The position numbers and the translations under genes are program-made. The notes beneath the pieces were generated by a model. That model made no database searches, was not told the DNA's origin, and saw only the letters and a list, made by a program, of their open reading frames with translations. Shown here piece after piece: positions 13,560 to 26,108 of a stretch of 64,000 nt of DNA. Source of the stretch: Bryoerythrophyllum caledonicum (taxonomy: Eukaryota > Streptophyta > Bryopsida > Pottiales > Pottiaceae); NCBI GenBank assembly GCA_963971425.1, contig OZ020521.1, positions 10,557,519 to 10,621,518 of the forward strand, in the 5' to 3' direction. Positions within the stretch are counted from its first letter, which is position 1; each line of letters opens with the position of its first letter.

Positions 13560-13990
13560 TATGCTAAGGAAATGGCCGTATCCTATACCCCCGTTAGTCA
13601 TTGCAAGTCCTTTTTTCCTCGTCATAAACCTCTCCATTACTTGTTATGTTTAGCATGCAGTGATCTAACACATGTTAGAACATGGCTCCATTAAATTTAT
13701 ACAAATTTTTATAGAAAAATATACCAGTATATTGAGTCAAAGTGCATTGGCCATGCTCACACATAGAAGAAAAAACTCATTGCACACTTCAACTGCATAT
13801 ATCTTTTAATCGGCAAGGTCAAAGTTTACGAGATTTTTTGAGTGTCTTCTTGTAGAAGTTAACTCAAAGATCATACGGTTAAAGTTAGTTGAAATATGTT
13901 TAAATGAGTTTCATAGCATCTCATCTTAAAGGGTCAATTTTGGAGTAGTCTTGGAGAAACATAGTCATAGTCCTTTTGGAGTTGAGCAAC
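13560..13990 (+). repeat. Dispersed repeat shared with 18,610-19,214
   Basis: Matching blocks in the same order include GTCATTGCRAGTCC, AACMTCTCCATTAYTTGT, AGTCAAAGTGCRTTG, GAGTGTCTTCTTGTAGAAGT and CATCTCATCTTA. The partner at 18,610-19,214 ends GGGAGTTTAGGGGTTAA, suggesting another TTAA-bounded family. Confidence 0.5.
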
Positions 13991-14200
13991 CTCTTCTTTT
14001 CCCCTAATATTAGGATTTTCTTCAAAGTGCCTACTTCCTACTCGAAGGCAACAATCATATCACATTTTTTTTAATCATGTGGATATAGAAATTAGGAAGG
14101 AGATAAACAAACAGTTTATTTACACCAATCTTACAAGACTAAAGTTCTTCTTCTTCTTGTGGATGCATCTTCTTTACATTTATATGCACCTTATATAGTA

Positions 14201-16753
14201 CAGTGGGGTGACACCCAAATTGGCGCCTTGTGCAATTCGAGGGATAGTGTCCACATGGCTGCCAACTTTGACACCCTCCCGAGAATTGAAGATTTTTTTT
14301 TTCCCATGGAATTTTTGGAGTGGAAACATCTTCATGTTAATTACACGTGTGAAAAAATTCAAGTCCAAAAGACCCACAAGAAATGATATCCCAAATCTAC
14401 CAACATGTGCAGTTGTGAGAAACAAAGGGGAAAATTGTTTCACAACTTCCAACTTTGACAGCCTTTCTAGGGCTGAGAATCTGCTATTTCAACATGAAAT
14501 TTTTGTCACAAGATCATTGTTATGTTGATAACATGTGTAGAAATTTTCAAGGCCAGAAGAGACACACAAAAATAGTTTTACAAAATCTACCAACGTGTGT
14601 AGCTAGAATAACCATTTCAAGGACATGGTAAAAATGTTGAAATATCTTTGACACCTCGTGCTTCCTCATTGAACTTATCCATGTAACACAATGTCTTATA
14701 AAAAATGCATCTAAAAAAATCAACAACATCCAAATGTAGAAGTGTGAAGTTGTCATCTTAAGAAGAAACTACTTGCATCACACACGCATGACAAAGTTTT
14801 CCCCTCTAAATATCAATTGAGCACTATTGTGTAAACTTAAGGGAATGTTGTGTATGATTTGTGATCATTGAATGTTGGAGTCATGGTGAGAGTAGAGAGA
14901 AAGAGCGTGTTATGTGTGAGACATGGAGTGATGTGATGCATGAGTAATTTCGTCATGCTTGCTTACGCCTATTGTGTGATGTATATGTGGTTATGTCTAA
15001 TGCTTATGCCTCCTAACATAGATAATTTAGTATTGCATGCTTATGCCTGTTGCGTGATGTATGTGGATATGCCTAATGGACTAAGTGATGTGATTGAGTG
15101 ACTCGTTCTATATGAAATTAATAATGTTATTATTGAAAGTTTAAGGTTTTGTTACCTTAGTAAAAGAAAGTCCAACATATTTCATATGGTGATTTCAGAT
15201 GAGATTTGTGGACGTATTATAGATATGAGTGAGGGAGGGAGTACTCAAGTTCATATTGTAGCCACTATTGGCATTTCTGTTAGTACAGTTTAGAGGTTAG
15301 TGAAAAAACTTAGAGAAGATGGAACTTACAAGCGCAAACCTTGTGGTGGAAGTCAAACTACAAATCTTAGTGATAGATATGTGCGTAGTGTTCTGCGTTA
15401 CTCCAAAAAAAATCGTCGCGTGTCATTATCAAGATTTCCAGTATATGCCCTACTCTAGTATATGGATGTACCATTCAAAGGCTCTTACGTAGAAGTGGCA
15501 TTTTATGTCAAATTGCAGTCAATAAACCTTTTTCACACCTCGTTACATATATCAAAGGTTGGCTTTTGCTCAAAAGTACCGTGGATGGCGCGCGGAAAAT
15601 TGGAAGCGTATTGTTTGGATAGATGAATCTATCTTTGAAATTGGGAAATTTTGAAACAATTTCATGTTTGAAGAACTGCATATGACGGATATTCATCAAA
15701 TTGTATAGTTCCTACTTTTAAAAGTGGATGGACTCCCTTGATGATTTGGGGCGCATTGGCTCGAGGGCAATAAGTAAGAACTTGTTTTTATGCTTAAAAA
15801 TCAACGTTCTGCAAAGGATTTTGTGGAAGTGGTTTCCAAAGTAGAATTATCTCATTCCATGGACAAAGTTCCACATGCACTGCTCATGGAAGATGGCGCA
15901 CCCGTCCATTGCAACAAAATATGTGAAGAACGGAAACAAACGCGCCTTCATGAGAAGCTCAATTGGCGAGCAAATTCTCCCAATCTCAATCCAATTGAGA
16001 ACTCGTAGAAGATTCTAAAAGTTGCAATACAACGTAACAAGGCATGTCCTAGAAACATAGATGCTTTAAAGGCAATTCTTGAAAGAGAGTGGAAGTGCAT
16101 TAGTGATACGAAGCTCCTACAATTATATCAATCTATGCCCTCAAGGTTACAAGCAGTGATTGGCGCTAATGGAGGAGATAGACGTTGGTAGATTTTGAAA
16201 AACTATTTTTGTGTGTCTCTTTTGGCCTTGAAAATTTTCACACATGTTATCTACAAAACAATGATCTTGTGACCAAAATTTCATGTTAAAATAGCAGATT
16301 CTCAGCCCTAGAAAAGCTGTCAAAGTTGGAAGTTGTGAAACAATTTTTCCCTTTGTTTCTCACAACTACACATGTTGGTAGAATTGGGATATCATTTCTT
16401 GTGGGTCTTTTGGACTTAAATTTTTTCACTCATGTAATTAACATGAAGATTTTTCCACTCCAAAAATTCCATGGGAAAAAAAATCTTCAATCCTTGGGAG
16501 GGTGTCAAAGTTGGCAGCTATGAAACTTTTCTTACAACTATCCCTTGTTGGTAAATCTTGAATATATTCTTTTGTATAAAACTCTTGGCCTTGAAATTTG
16601 GTAACAATATTCTAAATATAAAGGTGATTACGTGTCTAAATTTTCATGGAAAAATAACAAATTTTCAACCCTTGGAAGGGTGTCAAAGTTGGCAGCAATG
16701 TATACACTATCCCTAGAATTGTACAAGGCGCCAATTTGGGTGTCACTCTATTG
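14201..16753 (+). mobile_element. Tc1/mariner-type transposon with long multi-unit inverted repeats, decayed
   Basis: The ends are CAGTGGGGTGACACCC (left) and the inverse of CAATAGAGTGACACCC (right), each directly flanked by TA, the canonical Tc1/mariner target duplication. The left arm runs about 14201-14594 and the right arm about 16184-16753. Both are built from ~185-bp units centred on TGCCAACTTTGACACCCTCC. The right arm carries three such units (about 16301, 16488 and 16666) and the left arm two clear ones (about 14258 and 14446). The transposase remnant lies between them. Confidence 0.85.
15199..16191 (+). pseudogene. Tc1-like (DD34E) transposase remnant
   Basis: The N-terminal helix-turn-helix part reads DEICGRIIDMSEGG...VATIGISVSTV, then a TAG, then RLVKKLREDGTYKRKP. 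The catalytic end reads LLMEDGAPVHCNK...WRANSPNLNPIENS, then a TAG where the family has Trp, then KILKVAIQRNK...ISDTKLLQLYQSMPSRLQAVI. Thirty-four residues separate the Asp of MEDGAP from the Glu of NPIENS, the Tc1 signature. Several stops and frame changes lie between about 15,450 and 15,790, so it is not functional. Confidence 0.85.
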
Positions 16754-17789
16754 TACATCCTTCTCTTGTCTCGTTGAATCCATCAAATTAGTGTTGGCGG
16801 GTAATTTTGGGAGTTATCCTACATCCCTTTGCATCTACCCAATATAGTGGGAACACTTTAATTCCTTTTGAAATGAAACTTTTCTAGTTTATCTGTATGC
16901 AAAAGAAAATCAAGTTTTGTCTTTATTTAACCCTTAAACGTCAGTTTGGAATTGTGTATACAGGCACTAAGGCCCGTATGTTACTATGTAGAATACAAAA
17001 ATGTATTAAGTTTTAGCTCAAATTACACCTTTGGATTGAAGATTCTTCAACTAACATCTTTCATTTGGAAGTCACTGCAATATCTCAACCTTATGCCCAC
17101 GCACATGCGTCCATATCAGGTCCAATAGAAACCAAACGGGTGTTTGTGGGCCCCACCTTTGAAAAAGTAAAGTCAACATTAACTAGAAAAGTAAATATTG
17201 GCTGCCATTGAGAACGCGTTAGGATTGTATTTGGAGCGCATGGGAACGAATTAGGAACATGTTGGGAGCGCATAAGAACGCACATGGAACGTCAAAAGAA
17301 CATATGAGAACGCACAAGGAACACATAGGTAACACATGGGGAACTCGCAGGGAACGCATAGGAAAGGCAAAGGGAACTTAAGTTTTGACGAACTTAGGTA
17401 ATGATGGTTGAAAACGTTAAGTACAAGTGGGTAAACAATGGTTCATTGGATAAACAAATGTTTGAAGTGGGTCAAATTAGTTTCGGCGTAGAGAGTTCAA
17501 CTTGTGCCCTTTGCTCCCGGATCAAGGACCTAACACCCCCATATAGCCGTCATGTGCATATGCTTCTTATCATGTTCAACTACAACACTATAAATGTAGA
17601 ATATTGTGGCCACCAATGGCACCTTCTAGCGTCTAACGTCTAAATGAAACAAGTCTTGACGTGGGCTTTTGCAAATCTCAGGCATGTTCCAGTAGTTGCA
17701 AAATATATTTGCAATTCTTCAAACTATGTAGAGAGATGCAAGAAGACAAAAGGTACATAGGAGTATTAATTTGATTCTCATTGGACTTA
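16754..17789. other. Intergenic stretch with one minisatellite
   Basis: Nothing is recognisable besides the GGGAACGCATA-like array. Confidence 0.5.
17208..17380. repeat. Degenerate minisatellite of GGGAACGCATA-like units
   Basis: A run of about a dozen 10-15 bp variants of GGRACGCATA (GAACGCGTTAG, GAGCGCATGG, GAACGCACAT, GAACACATAG, GAACGCATAG) is not seen elsewhere in the window. Confidence 0.65.
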
Positions 17790-18585
17790 TAGAAAAAAAT
17801 TATGCCATCTTAAAGAATAAATTGTTGAATGAGGGCACGTTGGGAAACTCCAAAAACTTTAGCTAGGACGTTGTAGTAAATTTGAGTTTTTCAATACTAC
17901 CGAGTAATATTATTTCCTTTCATATTGTTGAAAAAACATTTTTTGTCTTTAGTGAAAAAATGCATTTAATATCAAGTCAAAGATTTTCACACATTGCCAC
18001 ACATTCTCGGGCAAGGAACCAAAAAAACTTCTTCATACCCACATAAAACTAAGAAATCTTCATATTTTTCACTTTTTATATTTTCTAGTACAAGATGTGG
18101 TGTAAACCTCCTTATTGACTATTTGGATCCTCATTTCAAAACATATTTAGTTCATAAAACAATAAAAACGTGAATTGGCAAATTTTGAACCTCCACTCCT
18201 TGCACCATTGTTTTGAATATGCTACACCCCTCTCTACCTCTAAAAATTGGTGTACAAGGGACTCACATCATGATTAACATGGTGGTAATGAATTTAGATC
18301 TTGTGTAGTTCAAAAACTTGACGCCAAGTGAAGTCAAGTTAGTTAATCCACTCAACAGAAAAAGAATATAAATAATTTTTTCTACTTCAAACACTATAAT
18401 CTTTCAATCTGTGCGGTTAAGGTTTATGAGATTTTGTGAGGACGTTATTTAGAAAGTCTTAATTTAGATCCTATATTTAGATGTAGAAATTTTAAAAAAT
18501 TGTTTCCCTCTTTACTCATTGCACAAGGAACAAGCATTGAATTTTTTTTGGTGTGAAAATGCCTTGGGCTTTATGGTTAAAAAAT
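17790..18585 (+). mobile_element. TTAA-type non-autonomous element, left-truncated copy
   Basis: The sequence from GGGCACGTTGGGAAACTCCA to GCCTTGGGCTTTATGGTTAA matches the interior and right end of the family. The left terminus is missing. Confidence 0.5.
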
Positions 18586-18609
18586 AAAACTCCTTATCTA
18601 TGTAAATGG

Positions 18610-19214
18610 CTAATTTGTATACCCCTGGTCATTGCGAGTCCATATCTCCTATCCTAAACACCTCCATTATTTGTGATTTTTTGTGCGCAACGACGCCACA
18701 CAAGGTAGAACATGTATACATAATATTGTATTCAATGGTTGGATTTGGCACTTTTGTGCCAAGTAATTCATTATCTCTAAAAATATAAATTTGACAAAGT
18801 CCTAAAATATAATATTTTTCAATATCCATTTTTTCACCAAATTTAAAAAGATGATGTTTTTGAAAAATAACGGCAATTATTTTTAGAGATATTTTTTGCC
18901 AAATTTGATCCTCGGGTATTGTATTCATGCAATGTGTAATGGAAAAATATGTCATAATCTTTAGTCAAAGTGCGTTGTCTTTGTCTGCACAAGGAAGTTA
19001 TATACCATATTGCACCCTTGAAATGCATGTATCTTATAATTCGTGCACCCAATGTTTACAAAACATTTTGAATGTCTTCTTGTAGTAGCTAACTTGACAT
19101 TCCTATGATTGAAAATTGTTAAAAACTGTTGAAATCTTGCAACGTCTCATCTTAGAGAGAAAATTTTGGGGTGGTTTTGGTGTTAGAAACTTTTGGGAGT
19201 TTAGGGGTTAAATC
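18610..19214 (+). repeat. Dispersed repeat ending in GGGGTTAA
   Basis: This is the second copy of the 13.6-kb repeat. Its right end TTTAGGGGTTAA matches the terminus of the TTAA-type elements. Confidence 0.5.
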
Positions 19215-20139
19215 CAGTAATAAAAAATAAAACTCATGTGATTTAGAAAGGTGTCTTGCATAATTGCACACGCCAAAAATTCACTCTAAAGCACTTGAAA
19301 TCCATGGATTAATATCAGTGGGGTAGACGAGTACAAACAATGCATATGCATTACTTTGTAAGTGATTTTTGTTCAAAAATTCTTCATTAAGACTCAAGTT
19401 GTAAGTGGATTGTTGGAGTGAAGCTATCTTGATTTTTATAACTTCTAAAATTTGGTGTAAAGGATTTTCAAATAAATTAAGCAATGAAGAGAGGTTCAAA
19501 AATTAACAAGCCACATTCTTATTTTTGAGTGATTCATTTTTAACAAAATTGAAAATTGATTCAAACAAAATTGAAGTTCATGTTTCTTCTTGAAGAAGGA
19601 ACAACAAAAATGAAAAATATATGCAGAATCCAATATTTTTTTGAGAAATTTTAAAAAATTAAAAATTGTGCACCTTGCTTGAAAAAGGTGAAATTTTTAT
19701 ACTTGTCTTTGAGTGAAAGGTTCTCAACGTGGAAGATTTTCATTTTACAATCTCAAATAAAATATTGTTACTTACTTGAAACATTTAATCTCATATTTAC
19801 TAAAAGGTTATAGCAAAATGTTTTGAAGTTGTCCGAAGTGTCTATCACTCACAATTTAAAAAAGTTGTCAAAGCTTTTTTTCTATATGTTTGATGAGAAT
19901 ATAAGTTATATTCCCACGTAACTCTTATCTTCTCGCATCTTTGCACAAAATTTCAAGTATTAGAAATAAAAAATTGCAATCATGGAAACATGCTCAAAGT
20001 TTGCAAAAGCCCACCTCATGACTTTTTGGTCTTCCCAGATTAAAACAATTTTTTTGAATACTCGATACACTAATATTCTCAAATTAAATCCAATCATGGG
20101 CCTCAAACTTTGTATAAAAAATAGTATAAAAATTTTACA
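19215..20139. other. AT-rich intergenic stretch
   Basis: No gene, RNA gene or clear repeat was seen. Confidence 0.5.
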
Positions 20140-20420
20140 AGGAAAAGATTTATGTTCCGATAAGATCTTTGTGGAATATAATATAAAAGGACATAATATA
20201 AAAGAACATAGTATTAAAAATTCAAAAGGAAAAGATTTTTTTTTCGAATTTTAGGAACCTACCCAAACTAAAAAACGAATTTTAGGAACCTGCCCAAAAT
20301 GAATTTTTTATACTATGTTCTTTTATATTATGTTCTTTATATTATGTTTTTTCCTTTTGAATTTTTTTATACCATGTTCTTTTAAAAGGAAAAGATTTAA
20401 GTTCTGATAAGATCTCTATG
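20140..20420. repeat. Nested AT-rich palindromic repeats
   Basis: Multiple copies of ATAATATAAAAGRACATA occur on both strands, with AAAATTCAAAAGGAAAAGAT and GTTCYGATAAGATCT in direct and inverted copies around GAATTTTAGGAACCTRCCCA (twice). Confidence 0.6.
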
Positions 20421-21238
20421 GATTTTTTTGGGAAAAAAATTGGATCCATAATATGAAAGTTATTAGCCTTCAAAATCAAATTGGGAACTCTGGGCATCTC
20501 CAAAAAAATTGCTAGAAGTTTCTATTGACATTGTTTAAAAGATTTCGATGTTTTAATCTTTTAAACATCGAAATATTTTTAAGGTTTCAAAAAATAATTC
20601 TTGTCTTTAGTGTAAAAAAACATTTTAACCCAAGTCAAACATTTTCACACATTGTCACACATTGTCGGGCAAAGTACCAATAAAAAAAATTCTATTCCAC
20701 ATAAAACCTAGAGATCTTCATATTTTTCACTTTTTATTTTTTTGACAATAACATATTGTACAAGCCTTCTTATTGACCGTTTGGATTATCATTTTTAAGT
20801 ATATTAAGTTCACAATAAAATAAAACGTGAATTGGCAATTTTGGAACCTCCACTTCTTGCACACTTGTTTTGAATATGCTACACCCCCTCTCTACCTCTA
20901 AAAATTGGATTATAAGGAACTAACATCATGCTTAACACAATGATAAAGGATTTAGACCTTGTGTAGTGCAAAAATATGACACCAAGTGAAGTCAAAGTCT
21001 GTTGATTCATTCAACCCACGGAAGAAAATGAACCATTCTCTTGACTTCAAACGTTATAATCTTCATATCCGTGTAGTGAATTGCAGCCAAAAAAAATATG
21101 GTGAGGTTGTAGAAGTATTTTTTTAAGTCTTACAATTAAAAGTCCAAAATGTTACTTCAAAACTAGATCTTTTTGCCACCTGTTGATAGTAGCAGTTTTG
21201 AAGTGTTTCTTGAGGGAAAATGCCTTGGACTCTTAGGG
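20390..21238 (+). mobile_element. TTAA-type element, subfamily shared with the 32-kb copy, left end rearranged
   Basis: It shares TTTCTATTGACATTG, AACATTTTCACACATTGTC and GAATATGCTACACCCC with the 31,997-32,927 copy and ends TTGGACTCTTAGGGGTCAA. Its left side runs into a palindromic AT-rich tangle at 20.1-20.4 kb. Confidence 0.5.
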
Positions 21239-22059
21239 GTCAAATATGGTGTGGTTTATTACAGTGTAAGTTTAGGGGTTTCCATTCTACTTACTAAGCA
21301 AAATATAAAGTGAAAGTAAGACTGTATGGAGACTCAAATTTTTATGGAAGAACTTGTTTAATGCATAGAATAAAATGCAAGCATGAGAAGGATTTTCAAT
21401 GAACTGGTATTGCAGATGCGCAACTGGATCACAATAAAGCCAGAGATGTGATGGAAAGATACGAACAAATTACGAGCCTGATGAGACAAAAAGACAGAGA
21501 CAAAATTACGAGCTGGTCAATGGAAGCATTGGGGAAGGCTAATATGTCAGCCATGGCAGATGAGTGAAATACATGACGGGCATGCATAAGTAGTTAAAGT
21601 ATTTGCATAAAATAAACTCTTAATTATTAAATATACATCGGATACCTTTTTTAGATCATTGGAGTATATTGTAAAAGTAATAGTGTATTTGGCTTGAAAT
21701 TTCTTTTGGCATTATTGAAACATGATATGTCAAAATATTAGTAAACCATGTCAAAATATTAGTAAAGGACCAAAATGTCCCGAAATGGGTTGTGTTTAGA
21801 ACCTCAGCATGTTCTTGTGGTGATAATTTTCAATAATTTTCTTTGAGGTTTTTGCCATAGATGGACACCTCTAAGAACTTTGTGGTTGTCTATATGTTTT
21901 CTTTCAAATTCAACATTTCATAAAAACGATATGTTACTCCAAGCAATTTTTTTGTTGGAGGATAGGTAGTTTGTACAGTTTACAAAGTTACTAAAAAAAA
22001 AAGAGATTTTGTATACAACAGTCCAATATAATTTTCTTTGAGATTTTACAGAAGAAAAC
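21239..22059. other. AT-rich intergenic stretch between decayed elements
   Basis: No gene was seen. Scattered short matches to the neighbouring repeat families occur. Confidence 0.4.
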
Positions 22060-22935
22060 TTTCAAGATAGTAAGAATTTCACGTGAGAAGGAGACAAATT
22101 TTTCGAAATGCTCTACCTGTCCAATCTCTGTGGTCAAACATCATATAAAATTCTAAATATGTCCTTCTAGTAGAACATAAAAAGATATTATGGTTAGAAG
22201 TGGAATAAGTTATTATTTGTCATTCTATTATATTGACAATCTTAATAATAGTTTTGAAGTTCTTTTTTATCAACATAGTAGAGGTCCTCTAGGGGTAAGA
22301 GGACCATTTGCCTTTTGAGAGGCATTTTCCATTTTGGATAGATTCCTACAAACTCAACCTTGATCATGAATTTTAAATTTTGAAGATGAAGATGCAATAT
22401 AGTAGTATTTTTGTGGATTTTTTTTTCTTCTTTCTTCCACACAAAAATATAATTCTGATACACTACAATAGGCTACGAAAATATGTTTTTGATTTGATTT
22501 TAGTTTCTCTCTACTATGCAATGTTAGATGTGATATAAAACTTTTGTTTGACGGTTTTGATTCTCATTCTATACAAAACTTAATTAAAAAAATAAAATTT
22601 GAAATGTACACCGGTAGTAGTTTTTAAACCTTTGTTTCTTCACAAATTTTTATAATATGCTTCACTTTTCTTCTAGCTCTATAAATTGGTGTTCAAAATG
22701 TTCAAAATGATGATATAATCCTTCGACCTTGTGTAATGCAAAAATTGGACACCTAGTGAAGTCAAAGGTTGTTGATCCTCACTTCAAGAAAACCCTTCTT
22801 CACTTCAAACATACAAATTTTTAATTTGTATGAATAAAGTCTATGAAATTTTTATAAACGTGTTATTTCATTATTCTGGATAAGGAATTAGTGTTTTTTG
22901 CTGTGAAATAAATGAAGGAACTTTAGGGATTCAAG
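22060..22935 (+). mobile_element. TTAA-type element, strongly decayed copy
   Basis: Family text is recognisable at 22,620-22,935 (CTTTGTTTCTTCACAAATTT, GACCTTGTGTAATGCAAAAA, ACACCTAGTGAAGTCAAAG), and it ends at GAACTTTAGGGATTCAAGG. The left limit is approximate. Confidence 0.4.
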
Positions 22936-23183
22936 GTTACAGACATTGTCCATAGTAGAATAGTAATGATCCTTGGAGTATCAAATTGTGCTTTTAATTT
23001 CCAAATCATAGCCAATTCTAGGTTTTTAGTAGAAATATTTATTTAGACATAAACAAAATCCATGGTTTTTGGTACAATATTTACAATGTAGCTTAGAGTT
23101 TGGTTGTAATATTAATTGTGTAATGATGATGCTTGATGGTCCTTATATGGTAAGATGAGACTATAATTTGTACATCCTTGTTC

Positions 23184-24229
23184 AGTGAGGTGCCAATCAA
23201 AATAGCTTTTTTGCATTCCTTGGAAAAATGATTTCATTGTTGCCAACTTTGACACCCTCTCGAGGGTGAAAATTTGTTAATTTATCATGAAATTTTTGGC
23301 ACAAGGTCACCTCTATGTTGAAAACATGTCTGCCATATTTCAAGGCCAAAAGATGAACACAAACAATGATATACAAATTCTACCATAATGTGTAGCAGTT
23401 GCCAACTTTGACACCTTCCCAAGGATTGAAATCATTTTTTCTGCCCATGGAAATTATAGCACAAGATCATTTGTATGTTGACAACATGTGTGTCAAATTT
23501 CAAGGCCAGAAGATGAACACAAAAAAAACATTCGAAATCTACCATTATTTGTAGTTGTGAAAAGCATTTCACTGCTGCCAACTTTGACACCCTCCCAAGG
23601 ATATAATTTTATTTCTATTTCCTACAATTTTTTTGACAAGAGACCATCTCTACGTTGATTACATGTGTGCTTAATTTCAAGTCCAAATGATCCACAAAAA
23701 AATAAAAATCTACCAGCATGTGCAATTGTGATAAACAATTGGAGACACCATTTCACTACTGCCAACTTTGGCACCCTCCCTAGGGTTGGAAAGTTGTTAG
23801 TTCATTGTGAGAGTTTTGGCACAAGATCACATCTATGTTAATAACATGTATGCCAAAGTTCAAGGCCGTAAGATGAATGCAAAAGAAGATATTCAAAATT
23901 GTTTCTCACAGATACACATGTTGGTATATTTTGAATATCTTTTTTTGTATCCATCTTCTAGCCTGATAAACATAAAGGTGATCTTGTGCCAAAGATTTCA
24001 CTGTAAATCAACAATGTTTTAGCCCGGAGGAGGGTGTCAAAGTTGGTAGTAGTGAATGGCTCACAATTACACATGTTGATAAATTTCAAATATTTTTCTA
24101 GGTAAATTGTTTGGCCTTGACATTTGAAAATTTTTAGTACTCTCATTGGACCAATGCAATTAGGGTATCAAAGTTGGCAGAAGCAAAAATTCAAAATGTA
24201 AAAACCCCATTTTGATCGTCACCCTACTC
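23184..24229. mobile_element. Non-autonomous relative of the Tc1-type element, made of the same repeat unit
   Basis: The ends are CAGTGAGGTGCCAATCAAAAT (left) and the inverse of GAGTAGGGTGACGATCAAAAT (right), with TA on the right. The interior is four direct copies of the TGCCAACTTTGACACCCTCC unit (about 23242, 23402, 23577 and 23760, spaced 160-185 bp), then two in reverse orientation (about 24030 and 24165). There is no transposase. Confidence 0.7.
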
Positions 24230-26108
24230 TACAATAAAAGATAAGGTATATGTTGTTCATTGGAAGTAAAATTTTGGAATATTAGTCACCAAAATAGGGT
24301 TAGAAAACATTTTGAGTTCAATAATTCATCATACAAGAGTTCTTCTATTGGAAGTATTTGTGTAGGAATATACTAGAAATGCACAAAAACAATTCTCAAA
24401 TTCATGAAATTTCATTTTGATTTATTGCCAACCATCCAAAAAAAAATTTAAAATAATAAAAATATATTTATAACAAAATATATAAAAATATATACGGTTA
24501 ACATATGTGTATACCAAAAATAACGATACATGTAACCTCCAAGTAGGCACATCTACAATAGTTGTAATATTGTAATAAAAAACTTGCATTCCATATGCAA
24601 CTTCCAAACAAACTCCTTGTTATGGCACTCAATCCTTAATTTAAACTTGGACCTCAAACCTTATAAAAAATATCCTAACCTTTTCAAAAATATCCATCGT
24701 ATTTTTACTCTACTTTCTATGATGTCCATGTGGTAATACATGATTGGCAACTTACTAAGAATTATTTTGCATAACCTTCTTCCTTCAATCTAAAGCATTG
24801 CTTCATGTAAGTATTGTAATAAAGAACCTCTTCCTAATCAAATTCAGCTTTAAAATATAAAAATGTGGAGTGGGTTATATCCCATAATTCCTAATGGACA
24901 ATGATCATAACAAAGAACTCCATTCTTTCAAAAGTCGACTCAATAAATCAATTTCTATAATTGCATTGGTACAAAAACAATACTATTAATATGGTATGAG
25001 ACAACCAACAAATATATCAAACAATGACCAAATTTGAAATAAATTGTAGTTCTTTGGTATGTTGAATGATCATCTCATACCATCCTTCTCGTAGTGTCAT
25101 GAGTTGATCATGAGCTTGTTAATGACAAAAAAAATTCTTTCCAAAAATTGGCACTCAAGGTAGGTTGACCGAAGACCGACTAGTGATCCAAAATTGCCCA
25201 CTTCTAAGCCTTTCCTATATTTTAGGGATGAAATGTCCTTCATTTGTGCATGGCTAATTCATCGACCAGTGAAAGCAAAAGTGATGTAATGATTAGCTAC
25301 ATTTCCTCATTGTAATCTATAAACAATGTAGAAGTGAACTGTATTTGGTCACTAATTGGTTTTAGTTTGTCTTACTTTATGAACATACAATATGGAGCTT
25401 GTAACTAAGTACTTGGTGAAGTAACTACCACAATAATATTATATTGTTAAACTGATATCTCTGTAATAAAAGTGGGCTCCAATGTAATTACACATTTAAA
25501 ATTTAAGGGTAGTGGAGAACAGAGATTCAGGGTAGAAGAATAATCAAAGAAGATTTCATTCATTCTTTACATAACTTCAAACATTAAATCTTTTCAACTT
25601 ATAACCTTACATTCAAACACTGAGGTTATCAACATTAGATCATGGGCAAAATCATTTTTTATTTAGGATTATTGTGCTTTATTTAACAACATGAACAACA
25701 TTGCCTCCTACAAGGCTATCGAAATAAATCATCTTTACATTTAAACCCAAAACCTACACTGAAGGGTATGAATGTACAGAACTATTTCTTCATAAAAAAA
25801 ACCCTACAAAAACTTGCACAATACATAGCCAAACTTTTGTGCAAAGAAAAATCTCTTGTAAAGTAGTTGTGAGTTTTGTAACCTAATTTATTCTTTATCT
25901 TACATACACAACAAAGGTTTACAGCTAGTAGATGCACAACCTTTGTCTATAATTATATTATGATATGTTCATTGCTCCCCACAAATTCATAGGCAGTTTT
26001 ATTTTTAATTTTATCAAACTCTCAATTTTCACCCCTACTTCAAAGAAAAAATAAAGTAAAATAGCCACACGGAAAAGTTTATCAAAGTAGAGAGAAAGAG
26101 GTTTCAAA
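24230..26108. other. Upstream region of IFT172
   Basis: This is very AT-rich DNA running up to the IFT172 ATG. It should hold the promoter and 5' UTR, but I could not pick out a TATA box or start site with confidence. Confidence 0.4.

Larger units (their letters stand above)
9914..14200. other. Intergenic stretch, mostly featureless
   Basis: Beyond the ~110-bp tandem duplication at 10.2 kb and the dispersed repeat at 13.6 kb, the frames here are short and unconvincing. The 102-codon minus frame at 12.8-13.1 kb has no recognisable motif. Confidence 0.5.

Noticed and set aside
15790-16008. Active transposase gene
   Set aside because: The catalytic-end frame ends at a TAG where the family has Trp, and upstream parts carry further stops and frame changes.
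23236-24180. Regularly spaced ~170-bp repeats as a possible CRISPR array
   Set aside because: The context is eukaryotic, the units are long and diverged, some are inverted and no cas-like genes are present. It is a transposon made of end units.
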